From CAZKUN01 sp964555935 (lineage in GTDB: Bacteria; Armatimonadota; Zipacnadia; Zipacnadales; VGFC01): a stretch of DNA of 30,128 nt. The stretch is taken from NCBI GenBank assembly GCA_964555935.1, contig CAZKUN010000098.1, positions 1-30,128 of the forward strand. The letters are read 5' to 3'. Positions 23,931 to 30,128 of the stretch are shown here, piece after piece. The position numbers were made by a program, and so were the translations under genes. The notes under the pieces are model-generated. The model ran no database searches and had not been told where the DNA came from. It worked only from the letters and a program-made list of their open reading frames with translations. Position 1 is the first letter of the stretch, and each line of letters opens with the position of its first letter.

Positions 23931-24374
23931 CTGAACGGGGTGATCGCCGAACGTGGTCGGCCCCACAGCATCCGGTGTGACAACGGGACGGAGTTCACGT
24001 CCCAGGTAATGGACCAATGGGCTTACTGGAACCGGGTGGTGCTCGACTTCATCCCACCCGGTAGGCCAATGGAGAATGGGATCATCGAGGGCTTCAACAG
24101 CCGTTTCCGGCAGGAATGCCTGAACGAGTATTGGTTTCTGTCGGTGGCCGATGCGCAAGGGAGAGTCGACGCTTGGCGAGAGGACTACAACTCAGAGCGA
24201 CCGCACGGATCCCTCGGCAATATGACGCCAGACGAGTACGCCGATCAAGCCGCGGCGCGCTCCCCCCATGGGGGGGAGCAGGGACAACCCGGACGGCTCG
24301 ACGGCACCCCAAGAAAGCCGGGCTCAGATGGCCCGGGCTGGCTGAAAACTAACACTGAACGTGGACTCGTTTAA
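23931..24374 (+). pseudogene. Truncated IS3-family integrase remnant
   Basis: Only the C-terminal part of an IS3-type OrfB DDE transposase is left. The match begins near LNGVIAERGRPHSI and includes IRCDNGTEFTS (second catalytic Asp), FIPPGRPMENGIIEGFNSRF (catalytic Glu, spaced 35 residues after that Asp), QECLNEYWFLS and WREDYNSERPHGSLG. The first Asp, the rest of the core and OrfA are absent, and sequence before 23931 in the same frame is unrelated. The family-like part ends near 24254; the frame then runs on through a low-complexity GC stretch to TAA at 24374. No terminal inverted repeats could be found. It is an insertion-sequence scar and cannot be active. Confidence 0.85.
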
Positions 24375-24578
24375 GCGGCGGGCGTCAGGGCGTTGCTGTG
24401 TCTGGATGCCCGGTGTCACCACACCGAGCGCCTCCCCGCAGGGCCGGAGAAGGTCCGGAGCGAACCTGAGCGCGCGCAGCTCCCACACGTGAATGAAGAC
24501 ACCGGGCCGAAGACGCGGGAGAAGCCGGTCGCGAGACAACCGTGTCAAACACCCCCGAGCTGGGCTCTCTAGACCAAA

Positions 24579-24806
24579 GGAGTCAGCATGGACGAGCGCC
24601 TCTGTCACTTGGCGCCTGGTGGGGGCGGCCCCAGAGCCCGCCAAGTGGAGCAGAGACGGTACTGCATCGTCTCTCAGCATAGAGAAATAGTTGGCAGCAG
24701 CACCGCTCTCTAGGTCCCCGCCCTCCAGCAGAGGTAAGACGCCCGCCATCGCGAGCACCGCCTCATCGGCACGAGGGCCGTATCCCACCATACCCCGAGC
24801 GTGTAG
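24579..24806 (-). pseudogene. Possible HEAT-repeat protein remnant
   Basis: The minus-strand frame here reads GYGPRADEAVLAMAGVLPLL, then SGAAANYFSMLRDDAVPSLL and RRQVTEALV, which has the Ala/Leu/Val spacing of two HEAT repeats (A-helix, B-helix, with DAVPSLL as a B-helix). The residues on both sides look non-coding, and no good start or ribosome site is seen. It may be a decayed fragment or chance. The 24375-25106 interval otherwise has only the beta-helix fragment described separately. Confidence 0.25.
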
Positions 24807-24906
24807 TGTAGGTCGGACGCCATTCCGCGCGGGTTCCGAGGCTCGCCTGTGCACCCCCTTCTCGGACAGCGCGGAGCATCGCCCGTGGTTGCCGCGCAGC
24901 GCGTCC

Positions 24907-25020
24907 GAGGGCGCTCCGATCAGCTTCGTGGCAACCGACGACGGGGAGGTCGTCCTCTCGGGCGCGGACCTCGTCACGGGCTGGGAACGGCACTCGGGCG
25001 ACATATGGAGGGCGCCGAGG
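24907..25020 (+). pseudogene. Fragment of a GH141-like beta-helix gene
   Basis: In the plus frame from 24907, the peptide reads EGAPISFVATDDGEVVLSG and then ADLVTGWERHSGDIWRAPR. Aligned without gaps to residues 96-119 of the intact beta-helix protein at 21567-23561, 13 of 24 residues are identical (P, I, A, E, V, L, S, G, V, T, G, W, E). Neither the upstream signal region nor the downstream helix coils are found nearby, so this is a short remnant of a paralogue, broken by deletion or frameshift. It lies on the opposite strand to the intact gene. Confidence 0.6.
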
Positions 25021-25106
25021 GGGATCCACTCGTGTTCCCCAACTGGGGGCAGATCCCGCACGGGGGGCTCAAGTCTACCCACTTCACCGCGTCGGGCCGG
25101 CGAGAC

Positions 25107-25979
25107 CTATCCGCATTGGAGTATCATCCACGCAGCATCGAAGTCACCGTTCCTCAGGTGTTCCGAGTTCACCAGGTAGTATATCCTGCCTAGATCCCCC
25201 CACGTCATTCCGGCATTGTCATCCGAATCGATCTGAAGGAGGAGCTCCCAATCAGTGGCGCCTGGTTCCAGCTCCCCTACTCTCGGATCGTCGGTGGTGC
25301 CCCCGCAATAGACTCCATGGGAAGCCAATTGCGCCACCCGCAGCATATCGTTCTGCATCTGGTCGGGATGACCGAGCAATCTGTGGATAGGGGTGCCCCC
25401 GCCGACCAGTTGCTGGAAACTCTCCCACAGATCCCCGTACTGGCTGATCTCATCCCACTGGGGACTGTCGAAGTCCAAGTCGACGTGAGGCGATTCAATG
25501 CAGGGGAGCGTGAACGATACTTCAGGATCGAGGCTGCAGCTCTTGTAGACACTGATCTCCGGGAGGTCCACTGGGAAAGCGCGACGATGGAGATTGTGCT
25601 CATCCACGTGAAGGACTCGCCAACTGCCCTTGTCGTTGGGGTCAAATCCCCAGGTCTTCTGCCTTGCGGAATAGAAGAAACTCAGAATCCCATTGCTCGG
25701 GAGAACCTGCAGGAACCGGTGCGAAGGAAGATCCGACAGATTGATCTGCGCAATGAAGGATAGGTGCTCTTCGTTCCAAGCAGGCCACTCTACACCGGGA
25801 GGGAGATCCGGCATGCCACCAAGCTTGGACTTGCCGATTGCTATCCGATCATCACGCACCGAGCTAGCTCTCAGGACCAGGGATTCCTTTACCGATTGCT
25901 CGGCGGCCGCGGACAGACGACTGGGGCACTTCTGACGAATCAGTTCGGATATCTGCGCTCTCAAGGGGTTGTCTGCCAT
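25107..25979 (-). CDS. DUF1963 (YwqG-like) protein
   Basis: An intact 290-aa cytoplasmic protein of the DUF1963/YwqG family, whose molecular function is not established. Family landmarks are in order: SKLGGMPDLPPGVEWP (about 51-66), LSFIAQINLSDL (72-83), LPSNGILSFFYSARQKTWGF, SWRVLHV, HRLLGHPDQMQNDM, LASHGVYCGG, DWELLLQIDSDDNAGMTWGD and the terminal WMILQC. GGAGGG lies about 7 nt before ATG 25979. The local base composition is lower in GC than neighbours (a hand count of 25501-25560 gives about 55 percent; 21001-21060 gives about 68 percent), which fits a recent acquisition. It stands alone between gene fragments. Relatives are sometimes near polymorphic toxin genes, but no toxin is seen here. 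Confidence 0.88.
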   Translation of the reverse strand: MADNPLRAQISELIRQKCPSRLSAAAEQSVKESLVLRASSVRDDRIAIGKSKLGGMPDLPPGVEWPAWNEEHLSFIAQINLSDLPSHRFLQVLPSNGILSFFYSARQKTWGFDPNDKGSWRVLHVDEHNLHRRAFPVDLPEISVYKSCSLDPEVSFTLPCIESPHVDLDFDSPQWDEISQYGDLWESFQQLVGGGTPIHRLLGHPDQMQNDMLRVAQLASHGVYCGGTTDDPRVGELEPGATDWELLLQIDSDDNAGMTWGDLGRIYYLVNSEHLRNGDFDAAWMILQCG

Positions 25980-26409
25980 ACTTCCACCCTCCCGCGCCTA
26001 ACGATGTGTTTCCATCAGTGCTCTGCTTCAGCAACTGGACTTCGGGAACCTGCACATGCGGCCGTGGAGCCCGGAAACTGCTCGCGTTGCCGCCGGTCGA
26101 GACGAGCATGGGTCCTGTACCGGCCCGACTGCCACCAGCGCGGAGGTGACCATCCGAAACGAGGGTCTCTACGATGCCTACCTCGATCGCCTGGCCCTGT
26201 ATGAGAAGCCCCGCGATGCCATGGACGTTGCCTCGCAGGGGAAGGTGGAGCGCGGTCGACCAGGTCGTGATCCCGAATTGCTGCCTGGTCGCTCGCGGGC
26301 GGCGTGCCGGCCCGTGGATTAGTTAAGGCGGGCCGCCACGGCCGAAAAATGCGTGGGTGGCGTGACGGGATCGCATGATCGTCGAGGGGGCGCAGGAGAG
26401 GCGGGGCGT
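25980..26409. other. Non-coding or decayed stretch
   Basis: No convincing gene is seen. A plus-strand frame at about 26056-26322 contains NEGLYDAYLDRLALYEKPRD, which looks protein-like, but no start signal or family is recognisable, so it may be a fragment. The stretch runs from the DUF1963 start to the palindrome cluster. Confidence 0.3.
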
Positions 26410-26431
26410 GCATGAGCTTGGAAGCTCATGC
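26410..26431. repeat. REP-like palindrome (10-bp stem)
   Basis: A perfect 10-bp inverted repeat, GCATGAGCTT and AAGCTCATGC, with a 2-nt GG loop, immediately followed by TACGAG. It is the first of a cluster of palindromes in front of the second sulfatase gene and lies outside any gene. Confidence 0.8.
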
Positions 26432-26490
26432 TACGAGATGTGCGGAGCACAGCGAGGGACGGCGGAGGCGGTCGAGGGTTGGGAGTTCTA

Positions 26491-26538
26491 GTGTCAGACA
26501 CCCGTCTTGCAGACGGCGGCAAAACAAGTGTCTGACAC
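26491..26538. repeat. Inverted 11-bp repeats GTGTCAGACAC / GTGTCTGACAC
   Basis: GTGTCAGACAC (26491-26501) and its exact reverse complement GTGTCTGACAC (26528-26538) flank a 26-nt interval. Each arm is itself a near-perfect palindrome about a central base. A further 6-bp stem (CCGTCT 26502-26507, AGACGG 26511-26516) lies between them. This could be the end of a lost mobile element or a REP-type unit. Confidence 0.7.
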
Positions 26539-26573
26539 GGGTGGGCGGAGATGGTGCGAGGATGAGGAACGGC

Positions 26574-26593
26574 GACAGGTGAGGACGCCTGTC
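26574..26593. repeat. REP-like hairpin, class GACAGG, copy 1
   Basis: GACAGGTG and CGCCTGTC form an 8-bp stem (one G-T wobble) with loop AGGA. GAACGGC precedes it and CTGCG follows. A second copy of the same class lies at 26649-26668. Confidence 0.75.
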
Positions 26594-26609
26594 CTGCGAC
26601 GGCGACGGA

Positions 26610-26627
26610 GCGGATCAGGAGATCCGC
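26610..26627. repeat. REP-like hairpin, class GCGGATC
   Basis: GCGGATC and GATCCGC form a perfect 7-bp stem with loop AGGA, the same loop as the hairpin at 26574-26593. GACGGCGACGGA precedes it. It sits between the two copies of the GACAGG-class hairpin. Confidence 0.75.
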
Positions 26628-26648
26628 AGGCACGGACGGATGGGCGGC

Positions 26649-26668
26649 GACAGGCGGGGACGCCTGTC
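26649..26668. repeat. REP-like hairpin, class GACAGG, copy 2
   Basis: GACAGGCG and CGCCTGTC form a perfect 8-bp stem with loop GGGA, followed by CTACGAAG. It differs from copy 1 (26574-26593) at stem position 7 and in the loop. It lies about 50 bp before the sulfatase start. Confidence 0.8.
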
Positions 26669-26719
26669 CTACGAAGGGTGGCGCAGGGGCGCGGGCGGAG
26701 TCGGGGGAAGATGGGTGTC

Positions 26720-28153
26720 ATGTCTACCAGGCGGGAGTTTCTGAAGACGATGGCCCGGGCGGCCGGTCTGGCGATTGGAGCGAGATCAATGGGCGATGCG
26801 AGCAAGCCGAACGTGCTGCTTATCCTCACCGACGATCAGCGATGGGATACCGTGAGCGCGCTCGGGAACCCGCACATCGAGACGCCAAACCTCGATGCGC
26901 TGGTCGAGCGCGGGTTCGTGTTTCGGAACGCATACTGCATGGGGGGATTCTGCGGCGCGGTATGCCTGCCGGCTCGGATGATGACGCTGCGTGGGCGCGC
27001 GTGGTTCTCCGTGCGCGACCTGCCGGAGGGCTTCCCGAACCTGCCGACATCGATGAACGAGGTGGGGTATGCGACCAGTTTCTTCGGGAAACGGGGGAAC
27101 TCGGATCTGGAGTCGCAGGAGCACTTCGCGACGACGCACTACCTCGCGCCGAAAGACCTTGAAGCGGTCATCGCCAAGTACCCCGAAGATGAAAAGAAGC
27201 TTCGGTATGACGGCGCGCAGGGGGTGCTCCGCGAGGGGACGCCGGGGAAGAACCTGGCGGATCGAGCGATCGAATGGCTGGATGGCCATGCAGCCGGAAA
27301 TGGCGATCAGCCGTTCATGATGTACCTCGGCGGACCCGCGCCCCACGATCCGCGGCTCGCGCCGCAGGAGTATCTCGACAAGTACCCCGCGGATGAGATG
27401 CCGCTGCCGGCGAACTTTCTGTCCCATCACCCGTTCGATAACGGCGAGCTGTTCGTCCGCGACGAGAAGCTGGCGGGCTGGCCACGTGGGGAGGATGAGA
27501 TCCGCGGGCACCTGCGCGATTACTATGCGGTCATCACGCATCTTGACGAGCAGATCGGCCGGATCATCCAGCGATTGCGCGACCTGGGCGAGTATGAGAA
27601 CACGATCATCATCTTCTCATCCGACCAAGGGCTCGCGGTGGGCAGCCACGGGCTCATGGGCAAGCAGAACTGCTACGAGCACACGCTGAAGGTGCCGCTG
27701 ATTATCGTCGGGCCGGGCATTGAGGCGGGGGAGTCGGAGGCTTTCGCGTACCTGCACGACATCTACCCGACGATCTGCGACATGGTGGGCGCGCCGATTC
27801 CCGGCAGCCTCGAGGGACACAGCCTCCTGCCGATCATGCGGGGCGAGCGTTCCGACGTGCGGGACACGTTGCTGCTAGGATACATGGGCGTGCAGCGCGC
27901 CGCGAGGCGGGGGAATTGGAAGGTGATCCGGTATCCGGAGATCGATCGGACGCAGCTCTTCGACCTGGCGTCGGATCCGGATGAGTTGGATGACCTGGCG
28001 GGGGACCCGGCGCACGCGGATACGGTGGCGCGGCTGATGGCGATCATGGAGGAGCAGCAGGCGCTATTTGGGGATGACCAGCCGCTGACGGTGGATGAGC
28101 CGAAGCCGGGCGATGTGACGGTCGAGCATTTCCAGCACGCTGAGGGAGATTAA
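26720..28153 (+). CDS. Sulfatase-family protein with variant signature, Tat-exported
   Basis: A 477-aa sulfatase-fold protein. ATG 26720 gives a twin-arginine signal at once (TRREFLKTMARAAGLAIGA) and has GGAAG 9 nt upstream; ATG 26711, three codons earlier, is the alternative. Metal ligands D38-D39 lie in LLILTDDQRWD, and SDQGLAVGSHGLMGK is the second metal motif. The formylglycine region reads C82-L-P-A-R86-MMTL-R91-G92, so the core CxPxR is kept, but the usual Ser/Thr before Gly is Arg. The C-terminus has WKVIRYPEIDRTQLFDLASDPDELDDLAGDP-type family sequence (about 395-430). It resembles carbohydrate sulfatases of the choline-sulfatase/iduronate-sulfatase-like subfamilies. The downstream GH gene starts after 2 bp, indicating joint action. 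Confidence 0.88.
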   Translation: MSTRREFLKTMARAAGLAIGARSMGDASKPNVLLILTDDQRWDTVSALGNPHIETPNLDALVERGFVFRNAYCMGGFCGAVCLPARMMTLRGRAWFSVRDLPEGFPNLPTSMNEVGYATSFFGKRGNSDLESQEHFATTHYLAPKDLEAVIAKYPEDEKKLRYDGAQGVLREGTPGKNLADRAIEWLDGHAAGNGDQPFMMYLGGPAPHDPRLAPQEYLDKYPADEMPLPANFLSHHPFDNGELFVRDEKLAGWPRGEDEIRGHLRDYYAVITHLDEQIGRIIQRLRDLGEYENTIIIFSSDQGLAVGSHGLMGKQNCYEHTLKVPLIIVGPGIEAGESEAFAYLHDIYPTICDMVGAPIPGSLEGHSLLPIMRGERSDVRDTLLLGYMGVQRAARRGNWKVIRYPEIDRTQLFDLASDPDELDDLAGDPAHADTVARLMAIMEEQQALFGDDQPLTVDEPKPGDVTVEHFQHAEGD

Positions 28154-28155
28154 CG

Positions 28156-30075
28156 ATGGCGCACCAGGTCATGCTGGTGGCGATGCTGCTTGGCATTGGG
28201 GCGGGGGCATTGTCGCAGGGCGCGCGGATCAGCGTTGATCCGCACACCACGCGCTCGATTCGGGGCATCAGCGAGCTGAATCGGACGAAGTACTTCGGGC
28301 TCTGCGATCATGGCAGAGACTTCGATGTGCGGTGTCGGGACGATGCCCGGTACGAGTATCTCGTGCGTGAGAATGGCATTACGTTCGGTCGGAAACTCGG
28401 CCTCATCACCGGACCGGATCGGTGGGGCAAGGCGGTTCGTGAGGATGCGGAGCGGCCGGGATATGCGGACCTGGAGTTCTTGGCGGAGAGGCTGGCTGCC
28501 AACGGCCATGATGATCCGAGCGGACGGTTCCGGGCGGACATGGGTGGTCGGCTCGACGTCGCGGCGCACGGACATCACGGCGGGTTCCCGGAGTGGATGG
28601 GCAAGTGGCAGACGCCGGAGGTCCTGAAGGACGAGAAGGCGCGGGAGCGGGAGTGGGTGCCGGAGAATCTCGACGCGGCAGCGGAACTCGCGGCGGCGAT
28701 CATGCGGCATGACTTCAACGACTTCGATCGTCCGGTGTTCTATGAGCCGGTGAACGAGCCGCACTGGTCGTACTGGGACGAGGAGCCGTTCCAGCAGTGG
28801 CACCTGAAGATCATGAACGCGGTCCACGCGGAGACGCCGGAGGTGAGGGTCGGTGGGCCATGCTTTTCGGTGCCATACTTCTACGGTCGCGAATACAAGA
28901 ACTTCGACGGGCTGAAGGGGTTCATCGACGGGACGAAGTGCGCGATGGACTTCTACTCGTTTCATGTCTACGACTATTTGCGCGAGGACGATGGGGATTT
29001 CGGCGGACAGATCACCAGCGGGTTGCCGCTGGAATCGGTGCTCGACCTGGTGACGAACCACACGGTCAACGAGTACGGGAAGGAAGTTAGCCTGGTCTTC
29101 AGCGAGCATGGCGGCTATGGCGCGGGCGAGCTGGTGGGGAGCCTCGCCAATGAGCACTTCCCCGGCGACGGGTTCGATTGGGAGATGAGGAAGCGTACCA
29201 TCGATGACTTCAACAGGGTCAGCAGCGTGCTGGCGAACACGCTGGTGTTCATGGATCACCCGCACGTCGTCGCGAAGGCTGTGCCGTTCATTCTGCTGGA
29301 GGCGATGGGATGGGATCCGGAGTATTACGCCGTGCTGTACGCGCCGCGCGATTTCACGGACAAGACCGATTGGGTCCCCACGCAGAAGATCATGTTCTAC
29401 CGGTTCTTGCGGGATCTCAAGGGCAGGCGAGTGAAGGGGTTTTGCCCGGATCCGGACCTGCAGATGAGGGCGTTCGTCGACGGCAGCGCGCTTCAGGTGG
29501 TGGTCAACAACCTGTGGACCGAGGGCGATGCGTTCAGCATCGACGCGCCCGAACCGGCGCGGGTCACGCTTCGGCGCATCGGGCGGAGGGACGACTTCAC
29601 TCCGTATCTGGTGGAGGAGGAGAGCGCGTCGCTGGATGACATCGCGATTGCAGGGCGCGAGGCGGTGCTCGTGCGAGCCGAATACGATGAGCCGCTGGAG
29701 GCGCGCCAGACTGTCGACGAGATCCCGTGCTATGGCGATCGGATCGCGACGGCGGCGGCGGACGGCGAGGCTGCGGTCTCGGTCAGCGTGCCGGATGCGG
29801 ATCGGCTGGACTACGCGGTGCTGCGCGTGGGAGTGAGTCGGCCGGAGGGGAGCGATTACCGGGTGGATATTGCGCTCAACGGCACGCGCGTTGAGACGGT
29901 GGTGGAGAATTGCGCGCCACGGATTGAGACGGAGAAGCTGGGATACGCATCGTGCAAGATCATCGACGTGCCGGTGGAGTTGGTGGAGGCAGAGAACACG
30001 GTGGCGGTGTCGTTCCCTGATGGGAAGCCTGGCAGTGTGGGTGCGGTGGTGATTCGGGCGGGGGTGAGGGAGTAG
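28156..30075 (+). CDS. GH86-like (agarase/porphyranase-type) secreted hydrolase
   Basis: A 639-aa exported protein with an N-terminal signal (QVMLVAMLLGIGAGALSQG). A TIM barrel covers about residues 30-440. The acid/base candidate is E201 in FYEPVNEPHW and the nucleophile candidate is E317 in LVFSEHGG, a spacing usual for clan GH-A. The opening TRSIRGISELNRTKYFGLCDHG and the EP-x-NEP form resemble GH86 beta-agarase/beta-porphyranase; GH39-like is the main alternative. Two beta-sandwich domains follow (about 450-520 and 540-639). It starts 2 bp after the sulfatase stop with GGGAG upstream, so the two are probably co-expressed and act on the same sulfated polysaccharide. The exact substrate is not shown. 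Confidence 0.75.
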   Translation: MAHQVMLVAMLLGIGAGALSQGARISVDPHTTRSIRGISELNRTKYFGLCDHGRDFDVRCRDDARYEYLVRENGITFGRKLGLITGPDRWGKAVREDAERPGYADLEFLAERLAANGHDDPSGRFRADMGGRLDVAAHGHHGGFPEWMGKWQTPEVLKDEKAREREWVPENLDAAAELAAAIMRHDFNDFDRPVFYEPVNEPHWSYWDEEPFQQWHLKIMNAVHAETPEVRVGGPCFSVPYFYGREYKNFDGLKGFIDGTKCAMDFYSFHVYDYLREDDGDFGGQITSGLPLESVLDLVTNHTVNEYGKEVSLVFSEHGGYGAGELVGSLANEHFPGDGFDWEMRKRTIDDFNRVSSVLANTLVFMDHPHVVAKAVPFILLEAMGWDPEYYAVLYAPRDFTDKTDWVPTQKIMFYRFLRDLKGRRVKGFCPDPDLQMRAFVDGSALQVVVNNLWTEGDAFSIDAPEPARVTLRRIGRRDDFTPYLVEEESASLDDIAIAGREAVLVRAEYDEPLEARQTVDEIPCYGDRIATAAADGEAAVSVSVPDADRLDYAVLRVGVSRPEGSDYRVDIALNGTRVETVVENCAPRIETEKLGYASCKIIDVPVELVEAENTVAVSFPDGKPGSVGAVVIRAGVRE

Positions 30076-30109
30076 GGGCGACGGCGGTGCAGCGAACGGC
30101 GACGGTGAT

Positions 30110-30126
30110 GCCGGCTGAAAGCCGGC
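30110..30126. repeat. REP-like palindrome (7-bp stem) at window edge
   Basis: GCCGGCT and AGCCGGC form a perfect 7-bp stem with loop GAA, 34 bp after the GH86-like stop. GAACGGCGAC lies a few bases upstream (30094-30103); the identical 10-mer precedes the hairpin at 26574. The right flank is cut by the window end. It could form a transcript 3' hairpin, but no U-tract is visible. Confidence 0.7.
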
Positions 30127-30128
30127 GG

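Noticed and set aside
24259..24279. GC-rich hairpin GCTCCCCCC / GGGGGGAGC as a terminator
   Set aside because: It lies inside the integrase remnant frame, has no U-tract, and homopolymer runs easily arise or are misread.
26056..26322. Small plus-strand gene containing NEGLYDAYLDRLALYEKPRD
   Set aside because: No start signal, no family recognised, and surrounding residues look non-coding; kept only as a possible fragment.

Overview
The window is GC-rich, densely coding DNA from an uncultured environmental bacterium. It combines Tat- or lipoprotein-exported sulfatases, parallel beta-helix lyases and hydrolases, a heparinase II/III-type protein, a URO-D-family protein and sugar isomerases/epimerases, with no SusC/SusD pair. 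That gene mix is typical of uncultured Planctomycetota, Lentisphaerota, Hydrogenedentota, Armatimonadota or Poribacteria-like lineages. The phylum cannot be fixed from this sequence alone. No rRNA, tRNA or CRISPR array was seen.

Layout: (1) 3-1028, the 3' end of a polytopic GT-C (PMT/ArnT-like) glycosyltransferase. (2) 1169-4697 (+), a tight three-gene set: Tat-exported amidohydrolase, secreted pectate-lyase-3 beta-helix protein, and beta-hydroxyacid dehydrogenase. (3) 4718-5863 (-), an AGE-family sugar epimerase/isomerase, convergent with set 2 and divergent from a URO-D-family gene (5941-6885, +). (4) 6878-9613 (-), a large secreted clan GH-A glycoside hydrolase whose 3' end overlaps the URO-D gene by 8 bp. 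(5) 9614-10020, a non-coding gap with a REPIN-like inverted repeat and another palindrome. (6) 10021-23561 (-), nine genes in one direction with gaps of 1-48 bp or a 4-bp overlap: beta-helix (GH141-like), sulfatase, sugar isomerase, PL6-like lyase, GH84-like lipoprotein, six-CxxC membrane protein, isochorismatase-like gene with an in-frame amber codon, heparinase II/III-like lipoprotein, and a secreted TIM-barrel-like protein. (7) About 23.6-26.7 kb, a disrupted stretch: truncated IS3-type integrase, a beta-helix gene remnant, a possible HEAT-repeat remnant, an intact lower-GC DUF1963 (YwqG-like) gene, and a cluster of palindromic repeats. (8) 26720-30075 (+), a second sulfatase with a variant active-site signature followed 2 bp later by a GH86-like (agarase/porphyranase-type) enzyme, then another palindrome at the window edge.

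Together the genes look like a locus for breaking down sulfated, uronic-acid- and amino-sugar-containing polysaccharide. Sulfatases would remove sulfate, PL6/heparinase-type lyases and GH enzymes would cut the chain outside the cytoplasm, and the epimerase, isomerase and dehydrogenase would process released sugars. The substrate is inferred from families and is not proven. The least explained features are the family of palindromes with unrelated stems but similar loops and flanks, the amber-interrupted gene in an otherwise tidy operon, and the cysteine-rich membrane protein inside the polysaccharide cluster.
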